Shown: positions 1 to 6,483 of the stretch, piece after piece
Layout: every line of letters begins with the position of its first letter
Numbering within the stretch: position 1 is the stretch's first letter
Assembly: GCA_964519515.1 (NCBI GenBank)
Contig: CAZFIJ010000017.1
Location: 1-10,841 of the forward strand
DNA length: 10,841 nt
Reading direction: 5' to 3'
DNA from: Korarchaeum sp964519515
GTDB taxonomy: Archaea > Korarchaeota > Korarchaeia > Korarchaeales > Korarchaeaceae
Notes under the pieces: generated by a model
The model's database searches: none
The model's input: only the letters and a program-made list of their open reading frames with translations
Told to the model about the DNA's origin: nothing
Program-made: the position numbers and the translations under genes

Positions 1-213
1 GAGCGAGGGCGGAAAGCGGCACGACTTAGATACCCAGTGGATCCCTTATCATTCCTCGAATGAGCCTGAGATAAGAAGAGTAAGTTTCGGATCGCGACCT
101 CACTTTAGATCAGCGATACCGTGAATTCCAGGTCGAGGCACCCGATATCGAGTCAACACCCCGGAGCCCCTTCCCACGATGAGAGCTCATAACGGGGAGA
201 ACTGGGATCTTAT

Positions 214-234
214 AGTCACACGCTAGATGTGACT
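214..234. other. Perfect 7-bp hairpin
   Basis: AGTCACA pairs with TGTGACT around a seven-base loop (221-227). It is separated by a single base from the next hairpin. The pairing is seen directly; any function is unknown. Confidence 0.55.
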
Positions 235-235
235 C

Positions 236-255
236 GAGACCCCTCGGGGGGTCTC
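236..255. other. Perfect 8-bp GC-rich hairpin with TCGG loop
   Basis: GAGACCCC pairs with GGGGTCTC around a four-base TCGG loop. It is the most stable stem in the left intergenic region and could end a structured RNA. No T-run follows it on the plus strand, so it is not a standard terminator. Confidence 0.6.
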
Positions 256-445
256 AAGCCCTTCATCCGAAAATCTTCCAATTGACATCTCACGTCGACT
301 TGAGCTCTCCTAACCTGGCAGATCATCAGGACCTTGAATCTCAAGGTGTTCACGAGGGCCTTCAGCTTATCATTTCACGAACACCTCGTAGATGTGATTT
401 CGATCCCCATGGGGACCCAGAGTATAGCTCTCAATTGAACAAAAC

Positions 446-454
446 GATTAAATC
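446..454 (+). promoter_or_regulatory. Probable TATA box for the ferredoxin-AOR operon
   Basis: GATTAAATC is centred about 27 bases before the ATG at 477. This is the archaeal TATA-to-start distance expected when transcription begins at or next to the start codon. No Shine-Dalgarno sequence precedes the ATG. The box supports starting the first gene at 477 and not at the TTG at 282. Confidence 0.5.
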
Positions 455-476
455 CTCTCGTATTTCTGCAAAACCC

Positions 477-995
477 ATGAAAGCCCCAGCTAGTGGGATA
501 TCAGCCATAAGAGTCGACGCAGCTAAGTGTTCAGGATGCAGGTATTGTGAGATGTGGTGCTCATATAAGCATGAAGGTGTCTTCAGCTCATCCCTCTCCA
601 GAGTGACTGTGGTCAGGGATGTGAGGATCGGCCTCGACTATCCAGTTATCTGCAGGTTCTGTGAGCCAGCTCCTTGCATGGAAGCTTGTCCAACGGGCTC
701 CATTCAGAGGAACGATAAGGGAGCTATAGTAGTAGTTGAGGAGACATGCTCGGGTTGCGGCAATTGTATTAATAGCTGTCCGTATGGGGCAATTAAGATG
801 CACAAAATTAAGGGAGTCCCTATCGTCTGTGACCTCTGCGGTGGGGAGCCTGAGTGCGTTAAGAGGTGCCCGATGAATGCTCTAACTTTCCGAAGGTTCG
901 AGGTTAAAGCGCTCAAGATACCTGACCCCGCTTACAGCTACGCCTTGAGGGAGTTCGCGGAGCAGGCTAGGAGGTGGGGTGTTAATGTTGAGTAA
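477..995 (+). CDS. Four-cluster [4Fe-4S] ferredoxin-like protein, electron-transfer partner of AOR
   Basis: The 172-residue protein carries sixteen cysteines in four ferredoxin-type groups: C18-x2-C-x2-C-x3-C, then CRFCEPAPCMEAC, CSGCGNCINSC and CDLCGGEPECVKRC. They alternate between the classical spacing and the longer spacing (x4 or x5 before the third Cys) seen in HycB/DmsB-like electron-transfer subunits. Four [4Fe-4S] clusters are predicted, in a cytoplasmic protein with no signal peptide. The frame is open back to a TTG at 282, but those 65 extra residues look unlike a ferredoxin and cover palindromic DNA, so I place the start at ATG 477. The stop lies inside the next gene (11-base overlap), so it is co-translated with the AOR and probably relays electrons from its iron-sulfur cluster. 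The role is inferred from context; the Fe-S assignment is firm. Confidence 0.88.
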   Translation: MKAPASGISAIRVDAAKCSGCRYCEMWCSYKHEGVFSSSLSRVTVVRDVRIGLDYPVICRFCEPAPCMEACPTGSIQRNDKGAIVVVEETCSGCGNCINSCPYGAIKMHKIKGVPIVCDLCGGEPECVKRCPMNALTFRRFEVKALKIPDPAYSYALREFAEQARRWGVNVE

Positions 996-2883
996 GCTTT
1001 ACGGCTACGCTGGAAAGCTACTGAGGGTCAATTTGACGGATGGGGACTTCAAAGTGGAACCGCTGAGCAAGGAAATGATACGGGGCTTCATAGGGGGGAG
1101 AGGAATTAACATGAGGATGCTCTACAGCGAGGTGAGGGGAGTAGATCCTCTGAGCCCCCTGAACAAGCTCTACATATCTACAGGTCCTCTAGCCGGCACG
1201 GGCTTCCCCTTGGGCTCTAGACTTAACGTATCCGGGAAATCTCCTCAAACTGGGTTGATCGGCGATTCAAATGTCGGGGGGCATTTCGCCGCTGAGATGA
1301 AATACGCTGGCTACGATTCCATAATAATAGAGGGTAGGAGCGAGAAACCCATCTATATCTACATAGCTGATGGTGAGGTAGAGCTCAAGGATGCGAGCGG
1401 CATATGGGGGAGGAGGATCTCAGATGCTTATAGCGAGATACTCAGAGAGCTAGGAGATTGGAGGGCCCAAATTGCTTTAATTGGGCCAGCAGCTGAGAGA
1501 TTAGTTAGATACTCGGGAATCTTCTTCAATCTCTATAGACCAGCTGCTAGGACTGGGATGGGCGCTCTAATGGCCTCTAAGAATGTGAAAGCCATAGCGG
1601 TCAGGGGAGACGGTTATGTGGAAGTAGCTAGGCCAGCGGAATTCGAGAGGATAGTGGGAGAGATAGAGGAGGAAACTTACGCACATCCGCAATTCTGGCC
1701 TAGGAGGATAATGGGAACTCCTAGAATATTAGTGGCAGCGAATAGACTCGGTATACTGCCAGGCAATCACTTCAAGGAGCCATTATTAGATCAAGCCTTC
1801 AGGGTGAGCGGGGAGTACCTAGCTCTGAAGTACAATGTCAAGAATATGTCATGTTTCTCCTGTATCGTCAACTGCAGCAGGTTCTTCTTAGTTAAGGATG
1901 GTGAGTACTCCGGCCTCATGGGGGAGGGTCCTGAGTACGAAGCCCTAGCTGGCATGACTGTGAGGATAGGGAATAGCGATTTGGATGCTGGATTGAAGGC
2001 TATATCCTTATTGAACGACCTCGGTATGGATGTGATATCGGCGAGTGAAGCGATATCTTGGGCGATGGAGCTCTATGAGAGCGGGGCCCTGAAGAAGGAG
2101 GAGATAGGGCTCGAGCTGAACTGGGGGAATATGGATTCCGTGATGAAGCTAATAGAGATGATAGCTAGGAGGGAGGGTTTCGGTGATATCCTAGCTGATG
2201 GTGTTGCTAAAGCTTCTGAGAGGCTTGGGAAGGGTAAGGAGATCGCTATGCATGTCAAAGGGCTTGAGATGATTCAAGTAGACCCAAGAGGGCTCAAGGG
2301 TTATGGCTTGGGCTTCGCTGTAGCGAGCAGAGGGGCTGATCACCTCAGATCTGAGCCCTTCATAGAGTTGAGCGATGACCCCAGGATAGGCGAGGCTATG
2401 TTCGGAGAGGGGGAGGCTACTCTCAGGCTCGGGGTGAGAGGGAAGGGGAAATTAGTGGCTTACTATGAGAATATATGCGCTCTAGTCGATTCCCTCGAGG
2501 TATGCAAGAACTTAGCTGAGAACATGGACCTCTTGAATTATGAGAGAGTAGCTAAGTTGATGAGAGCTGTCACGGGCCTGGACTTCACACCGGAGGAAGT
2601 CAGGGATATAGGGGAGAGGATAGTGAACCTGGAGAGGGCCTTCAACGTCAGGGAGGGAGTGACTAGAGCAGATGATCGCTTACCAAAGAGGTTCCTGGAG
2701 GAGAGGATAGCTAGAGGGCCATCAGCTGGACAGTTGATGGAGCTGGATGTCATGCTAGATGAGTACTACGAGATCAGGGGCTGGGATAGGGAGAGGGGAA
2801 TACCGAGTAGGAAGAAGTTGATAGAGCTCGGGTTGGAGGACGTAGCCCTCGATCTAGAGGCAAACGGTATCTACGTTCCATGA
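985..2883 (+). CDS. Aldehyde ferredoxin oxidoreductase family protein (tungstopterin enzyme)
   Basis: The 632-residue protein aligns along its length with the archaeal tungsten AOR family, which oxidises aldehydes to carboxylic acids with ferredoxin-type acceptors. The N-terminus (YGYAGKLLRVNL) is typical. The [4Fe-4S] ligands are all present: C290-x2-C293-x3-C297 plus C507 in a DSLEVC motif, matching Cys288/291/295/494 of Pyrococcus AOR. Also visible are the GEGPEYE segment and DPRGLKGYGLGF followed by SRGADH, which line the bispterin and active site in the family. The family motif DxxGLC appears here as DSLEVC, without the Gly-Leu. ATG 985 is chosen because GGAGGTG (970-976) lies eight bases upstream; GTG 979 and TTG 988 are alternatives. 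The substrate cannot be read from sequence. Pairing with a four-cluster partner suggests a heteromeric AOR, not the single-subunit type. Confidence 0.92.
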   Translation: MLSKLYGYAGKLLRVNLTDGDFKVEPLSKEMIRGFIGGRGINMRMLYSEVRGVDPLSPLNKLYISTGPLAGTGFPLGSRLNVSGKSPQTGLIGDSNVGGHFAAEMKYAGYDSIIIEGRSEKPIYIYIADGEVELKDASGIWGRRISDAYSEILRELGDWRAQIALIGPAAERLVRYSGIFFNLYRPAARTGMGALMASKNVKAIAVRGDGYVEVARPAEFERIVGEIEEETYAHPQFWPRRIMGTPRILVAANRLGILPGNHFKEPLLDQAFRVSGEYLALKYNVKNMSCFSCIVNCSRFFLVKDGEYSGLMGEGPEYEALAGMTVRIGNSDLDAGLKAISLLNDLGMDVISASEAISWAMELYESGALKKEEIGLELNWGNMDSVMKLIEMIARREGFGDILADGVAKASERLGKGKEIAMHVKGLEMIQVDPRGLKGYGLGFAVASRGADHLRSEPFIELSDDPRIGEAMFGEGEATLRLGVRGKGKLVAYYENICALVDSLEVCKNLAENMDLLNYERVAKLMRAVTGLDFTPEEVRDIGERIVNLERAFNVREGVTRADDRLPKRFLEERIARGPSAGQLMELDVMLDEYYEIRGWDRERGIPSRKKLIELGLEDVALDLEANGIYVP

Positions 2884-2923
2884 TCTTTCACCCCTGACTT
2901 ATAGAAAGATTATTTTGAGGATC

Positions 2924-3526
2924 TCAATGCTCCGGCTCAAAGTAAGGATTGATTATGTGGGGTTTCCCTCCCCCATACTTAGATAAGAATTCCCTTATCT
3001 CCTCAATATCCTCCTCCTTGAGCCAAGGATATCTCACAGTCCTGAATATAGTGTATGGAAGCTCTGAAGCTATCTCAACTGCATCTATGAAACTCTCTAG
3101 ATCGAATTCCCTCCTTATAATCCTCTCATAGGCTCCCCTCCTGAGGGGAGGTGCTTTAACATCTACAGCGAATCCATCGATATAATCAGCAATATTCTTC
3201 ATTACTTTCGGTAAAGAGCCATTAGTATCAACTCTCACTAATAAATCTCCTCTCTTCATCCTTAATATCTTTATCAAGTCGAGCAAACTATCTCCGTATA
3301 TTGTAGGCTCACCACCGCTCACGATCAACATATCGATTAAGGAGTTTTCCTCGAGCTCCCAGAGGAGTTCTTCTATCGCTATTTCCTCAAATTTCCCCTC
3401 CACTAGCTCCCTATTGTGACACGCGACGCAATTGAAGTTACAGTAAGGCAGGTATATTATCAGGGATATCCTCCCAGGATGATCTATGACTGATGTAGAG
3501 ATAGATGCTATCTTCGGGAGCATCAT
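2924..3526 (-). CDS. nrdG: Anaerobic ribonucleotide reductase activating protein (radical SAM)
   Basis: This 200-residue radical SAM enzyme makes the glycyl radical on NrdD by reductive cleavage of S-adenosylmethionine. The cluster motif C29-x3-C33-x2-C36 sits in YLPYCNFNCVACHN, and the SAM-binding GGEP is at 71-74. Later strands carry VDTNGS and AVDVKAPP, as in the archaeal/Thermotoga-type activase. Its ATG (3526-3524) overlaps the nrdD stop as ATGA, so translation is coupled and the two form one operon; a second ATG follows directly. The gene converges on the AOR gene with about 40 bases between stops and no strong terminator hairpin. On its own the sequence could be another glycyl-radical activase, but its coupling to nrdD makes NrdG the clear choice. 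Confidence 0.9.
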   Translation of the reverse strand: MMLPKIASISTSVIDHPGRISLIIYLPYCNFNCVACHNRELVEGKFEEIAIEELLWELEENSLIDMLIVSGGEPTIYGDSLLDLIKILRMKRGDLLVRVDTNGSLPKVMKNIADYIDGFAVDVKAPPLRRGAYERIIRREFDLESFIDAVEIASELPYTIFRTVRYPWLKEEDIEEIREFLSKYGGGKPHIINPYFEPEH

Positions 3527-5508
3527 AAGTCCCTCGTGAATGCTATTATATTCTCCTCCCCGATTATGCCCCTAGTGACCCAGTCAGCCCTCCTGGAATC
3601 CTGCCATATGTTCTCCTCGCCATCATAGATCCCCCTGGAGGGGTCCCTCCTCTTGACCCTCCTCGCTATCGGCCTGAAGTAACCGACTACCCTGGAGTAT
3701 ATCGTCGTATCATCGCCCCCACATCTCGGACACTCTATATACTCTCCAACGAATTTCTCTCCACATTCATTACAGATAGTCAATGTTGGAGTTATTGTCA
3801 TATACTTAACTGGGTAATTGTTGAAAATTTTTCTCACTAACTCTCTCTTGATATAAGAGCTCACTCTCTGACCCAAGAATATGTGAAGGACTGAGCCACC
3901 TGTAGCGTAGTTCTGAGTGTGAGCTGAGACATAAACTAGCTTTGAGATATTTTTCTCACTGAATGGAGGCTGGAAGCCTGAAGTTAAGAACGGCCTCTCC
4001 CTAGAGCCAGATACATATATCTCGGGCACCTCCTCCCAGCCCGAGGTATCTACTACGTCACTGAACATCCTCGTCCCCCTGCCCTTCTTGAGGTTCTCAA
4101 CGAACTCCAGATCCTTCCTCGCGAGATAGCCAGAAGCTGTCTCCATTGGAGCATACTCAAAGTTCCAAGCGATCCCATCCATCTCTTGAAATTCTCTGAG
4201 CTTCTCAAGTATGTGCTCAGCTATTATCTTCGCTAACCTCAGGCCCTCCTCACACAATATTCCCCTCTTCACCCCGAAGTTCACTAAGCCCTCGTGCCCA
4301 CCTCCTAAGGATATCGTGTTGAAGTAGGTCCTGAGGGACTCATCCACGTAATAGAAGAGGGTCGGATAGAGCTGCTTATTCCTCAATATGAAATCCCTCT
4401 TCCTGTTGAGGGCATCCCTCGCCATCTCCAGCAATATATCGAGGTGATCGAGTAGTGAACTCAAGTCCCCCCTATGCAAGTAGGCTAACCTGTTGAAGTT
4501 CAGCGTTATCACCCCTATCGATCCGACGCCCGAGAGGTTCCCGAATATCGAACCAGTGTGAGGGATCCTCAAGAGCTCGTTTAGATCTACTTGGAACCTG
4601 CAGCAGAAGGATCTTTGAAGCTTGGGGTCCCTCACCTCCAGACTCAACTTACTCCTCCACTTATCATCTAAGAAGGGCTTCGAGATGTAGTTCTCAAAGT
4701 ATATACCGCCGAAGCTATCCATCAAATCTAGAAGCTTCTCGAAGGCTTCTGATTCCCAGTCGAAATCTTCCGTTATGTAGAGAGTTATGAGGGGGAAGGT
4801 CCAGGGCTTCCCTTCAGCATCGCCCTCGGACATCACCTCTATGAAGGCGTTATTGACCTCATCATAGTAAGATCTGGGTATATCTGAGAACCTCTTGGGC
4901 TCACTCAAGCTCTTCCCTATCGTCACAGGTTCATCTAGCAAAGCGGGGGCTGGACCTCCTATAGTAATCGTTACGTTCGTGAAAGGGGAGTTCCCACTCC
5001 TGAAGTCCAAGTTCACATTATAAACGAAAGATTGGAAGGCATTCTTAATGTCTTCATATCTCAATTCCCTCTCTAGCACTTCCCTCTCGTACCAAACGTA
5101 AGCAGCTGCCACTGAAGTCAAGTCATTGAGGGCTACGGCTCCTGATACTTCCTGACTTACTTTGAGTATGAAGTTAGCCGCTTGATCGAGGAATGTCCTG
5201 AGATGACGGGGAGGCCTAGACTTAACGCTGAATGGGCTCCTGGACTGAAGGCCATGCCTCATTATATCCAGAGCGGAGAAACCAGCGCAGTAAGGACTAA
5301 GTTGGGCCATCTGATGATGGTACCACCACCCCTCCTCATGGAGGAGCCTCTGCTCCTCCGTGAGTACTTTACTCAAGTAGAACTCCCTCTGGACATAACC
5401 GGAGAGGATCCCAGCTAGGGAGGGGAGGGAGTAGATGAGGTTAGCGTTATGCCTGCTGTTATCGTCCCTATTTAAGTAGCCCTCGATCAGGGAGAGGAGC
5501 TCGAGCAT
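3523..5508 (-). CDS. nrdD: Anaerobic (class III) ribonucleoside-triphosphate reductase
   Basis: The 661-residue catalytic subunit reduces ribonucleotides to deoxyribonucleotides without oxygen. Landmarks in order: HEEGWWYHH and SPYCAGFS with C74, the first active-site cysteine region; the conserved NSPFTNVT segment (173-180); C302-C303 in SFCCRFQVDL, where the family has its thiyl-radical cysteine region; a zinc site C579-x2-C582...C593-x2-C596; and the glycyl radical motif RVVGY with G609. The N-terminus lacks the roughly 90-residue ATP-cone of E. coli NrdD, as in Thermotoga-type enzymes, so the classical dATP activity switch is absent. About 52 residues follow the radical glycine, against roughly 25-31 in E. 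coli and T4 NrdD. ATG 5508 is supported by a TATA box 25 bases upstream. It is first in an operon with nrdG. Confidence 0.95.
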   Translation of the reverse strand: MLELLSLIEGYLNRDDNSRHNANLIYSLPSLAGILSGYVQREFYLSKVLTEEQRLLHEEGWWYHHQMAQLSPYCAGFSALDIMRHGLQSRSPFSVKSRPPRHLRTFLDQAANFILKVSQEVSGAVALNDLTSVAAAYVWYEREVLERELRYEDIKNAFQSFVYNVNLDFRSGNSPFTNVTITIGGPAPALLDEPVTIGKSLSEPKRFSDIPRSYYDEVNNAFIEVMSEGDAEGKPWTFPLITLYITEDFDWESEAFEKLLDLMDSFGGIYFENYISKPFLDDKWRSKLSLEVRDPKLQRSFCCRFQVDLNELLRIPHTGSIFGNLSGVGSIGVITLNFNRLAYLHRGDLSSLLDHLDILLEMARDALNRKRDFILRNKQLYPTLFYYVDESLRTYFNTISLGGGHEGLVNFGVKRGILCEEGLRLAKIIAEHILEKLREFQEMDGIAWNFEYAPMETASGYLARKDLEFVENLKKGRGTRMFSDVVDTSGWEEVPEIYVSGSRERPFLTSGFQPPFSEKNISKLVYVSAHTQNYATGGSVLHIFLGQRVSSYIKRELVRKIFNNYPVKYMTITPTLTICNECGEKFVGEYIECPRCGGDDTTIYSRVVGYFRPIARRVKRRDPSRGIYDGEENIWQDSRRADWVTRGIIGEENIIAFTRDL

Positions 5509-5509
5509 A

Positions 5510-5532
5510 ATTGGATGGATAATCCATCCAAT
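5510..5532 (-). promoter_or_regulatory. Perfect 23-base palindrome, candidate operator of nrdDG
   Basis: ATTGGATGGAT, one central A (5521), then ATCCATCCAAT form a perfect inverted repeat. On the minus strand it fills the space from the edge of the TATA box to two bases before the nrdD ATG, overlapping the TATA sequence at its outer end. A dimeric regulator bound here would block TBP or RNA polymerase. It does not look like the bacterial NrdR box. The palindrome is seen directly; the operator role is inferred from placement. Confidence 0.7.
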
Positions 5533-5537
5533 ATATC
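5530..5537 (-). promoter_or_regulatory. TATA box of nrdDG
   Basis: On the minus strand this reads GATATATT, centred about 25 bases before the nrdD ATG. There is no Shine-Dalgarno sequence before the ATG, so the nrdD transcript is probably leaderless and the adjoining palindrome stays untranscribed. Confidence 0.6.
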
Positions 5538-5539
5538 AA

Positions 5540-5559
5540 GTTAACTCCCCCGAGTCAAC
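5540..5559. promoter_or_regulatory. Imperfect inverted repeat upstream of the nrdD TATA box
   Basis: GTTAACT and AGTCAAC form a 7-bp inverted repeat with one mismatch around CCCCCG. It begins just upstream of the nrdD TATA box, over the BRE region. It may be a second regulator site; the imperfect match keeps confidence low. Confidence 0.3.
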
Positions 5560-5630
5560 TCCGCATGTAGCGACGGCATGAAACTAATCCCTCATTAGGG
5601 CTTTTAGTGGATTTCCCACTACACTAAACC

Positions 5631-5641
5631 TTTTAAATTAA
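5631..5641 (+). promoter_or_regulatory. TATA box of the first coiled-coil nuclease-like gene
   Basis: TTTTAAATTAA is centred about 24 bases before the ATG at 5660, and no Shine-Dalgarno sequence precedes that ATG. The spacing predicts a leaderless transcript. The promoter is divergent from nrdDG. Confidence 0.6.
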
Positions 5642-5659
5642 AGCTTCCTGAATCTCCCG

Positions 5660-6319
5660 ATGGCACTCTCGCCTGAGGAGAAGAGGAAGTTCCTGAGATC
5701 GCTGAAGGAGGATGAGGAGTTCAGATATGCTGTAGCCGGGATGCTCGGTTATAGCGAGATATTGGATAGGATAACCTCCATCGAGGAGAGAGTAGTTAGG
5801 CTTGAGGAGAGGTTTGCGAGGCTTGAGGAGAGATTTGCGGATTTGGAGGAAAGAGTCGTTAGGCTTGAGGAGAGATTTGCGAGGCTGGAGGAGAGAGTCG
5901 TTAGGCTTGAGGAAGAAATGGCTTCCTTCAGACGCTTAATCGTGGTCATCGCCCATAGGTTTGGGGTGATATCCGAAGAGTCTTTCAGAGAGGGAATGAA
6001 GTACGTCGTTGAGGAAGTCTTAGGGACTGCGAAAGTCTCTAAGTTACTTTTGAGGGATGAGAGGGGCTTTGTTTATGGGCATCCATCGACTGTGGATATC
6101 GATGTCCTAGTGAGGGATGGGGAGCATATAATCATAGAGGTGAAATCGAGGGTATCGAAAGGTGATGTGGCCGAGATCAGTAGGATAGGAAGGTTATACG
6201 AGGAGAAAGAAGGTGCGAAGCCCAGGCTCCTCATAATCGGGGGATTCGTGGACAGAGGAGCTGCCGAGCTAGCTAAGGACTTAGGAGTGGAGATAAGAGG
6301 CGTCATTGAGGATCTCTAG
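5660..6319 (+). CDS. Coiled-coil protein with C-terminal PD-(D/E)XK nuclease-like domain (DUF3782-like)
   Basis: The protein has 219 residues in three parts. Residues 1-36 are a conserved peptide nearly identical to the start of the next gene. Residues 40-88 are seven uninterrupted heptads of the RLEERFA/RLEERVV type, a long charged coiled coil for oligomerisation. Residues about 125-219 resemble a PD-(D/E)XK fold: D146-I-D148 is followed by the E160-V-K162 motif (IIIEVKSR). This arrangement matches a family of archaeal proteins of unknown role often annotated DUF3782. The catalytic residues look intact, so metal-dependent DNA cleavage or binding is possible but not shown. It is cytoplasmic, with no signal peptide. 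It has its own promoter and is a paralogue of the 6484-7101 gene. Confidence is high that it is a gene, moderate for the fold, low for function. Confidence 0.82.
   Translation: MALSPEEKRKFLRSLKEDEEFRYAVAGMLGYSEILDRITSIEERVVRLEERFARLEERFADLEERVVRLEERFARLEERVVRLEEEMASFRRLIVVIAHRFGVISEESFREGMKYVVEEVLGTAKVSKLLLRDERGFVYGHPSTVDIDVLVRDGEHIIIEVKSRVSKGDVAEISRIGRLYEEKEGAKPRLLIIGGFVDRGAAELAKDLGVEIRGVIEDL
5777..5923 (+). repeat. In-frame 21-base tandem repeat, seven units
   Basis: Seven 21-base units each encode one coiled-coil heptad. Units at 5819-5839 and 5861-5881 are identical over all 21 bases, and the unit at 5798-5818 differs by one base. Units three-four and five-six look like a 42-base higher-order duplication. 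Such near-identity suggests recent unit gain and loss, which would change the rod length by whole heptads without a frameshift. Confidence 0.85.
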
Positions 6320-6483
6320 CTTTCATCATTTGATTACAATAAGCCCCTAATTTATGTAGGTAACCGGTTCTTCTAGCGATGATATGAATGGTCTATATCA
6401 TGAATTCACGAACACATTGGATGAGAATTTTAACGCTGTGAGCCTCATGATTTTTTAAATAGTAGTCTCTCTCATCTACTTCG
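6320..6483. other. Intergenic spacer with an inverted repeat
   Basis: No gene is seen here. ATGATAT (6379-6385) and ATATCAT (6395-6401) form a perfect 7-bp inverted repeat around nine bases, about 50 bases upstream of the next TATA box. It could be a regulator site or a weak hairpin from readthrough of the preceding gene. The right end holds the promoter of the next gene. Confidence 0.4.
6452..6462 (+). promoter_or_regulatory. TATA box of the second coiled-coil nuclease-like gene
   Basis: TTTTTAAATAG is centred about 27 bases before the ATG at 6484, with no Shine-Dalgarno sequence in between. A leaderless transcript is predicted, as for its paralogue. Confidence 0.6.

Larger units (their letters stand above)
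1..281. other. Gene-free left edge with serial stem-loops; possible structured RNA
   Basis: No recognisable protein is encoded here. One plus frame is open from the window edge to a stop at 120-122 (40 codons) and could be the tail of a gene beginning outside the window, but its translation matches nothing I know. Several inverted repeats follow one another: CTTATC/GATAAG (45-50 with 70-75, enclosing ATTC/GAAT), GGATCGC/GCGATACC with one bulged A (89-95 with 113-120), ATGAG/CTCAT (179-190), and two strong hairpins at 214-255. Such density suits a structured RNA, but I recognise no family. The strand is undecided because hairpins read the same way on both strands. Confidence 0.3.

Noticed and set aside
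21..45. Stretch like the 16S rRNA motif around TTAGATACCC
   Set aside because: Only about ten bases agree and the flanks do not match rRNA.
195..214. AGAAC...CTTATAG resembling conserved region V of RNase P RNA, with GGAAAG near position 11
   Set aside because: The spacing differs from the family, the P4 pairing partner could not be found, and the GGAAAG is not followed by the expected bases. Too weak to call.
282..476. Upstream extension of the ferredoxin-like gene from a TTG at 282 (65 extra residues)
   Set aside because: The translation does not resemble a ferredoxin N-terminus, covers palindromic and repeat-like DNA, and a TATA box lies 27 bases before the ATG at 477.
5182..5418. Plus-strand 78-codon ORF inside nrdD
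   Set aside because: Antisense shadow of a strongly conserved gene.
5749..5949. Minus-strand ORF with Ser/Leu repeats opposite the heptad array
   Set aside because: It is the reverse reading of the 21-base tandem repeat in the plus-strand gene, with no promoter of its own.
6404..6414. TTCACGAACAC shared with 374-384
   Set aside because: An 11-base match is expected by chance several times in a window of this size, and the flanks differ.
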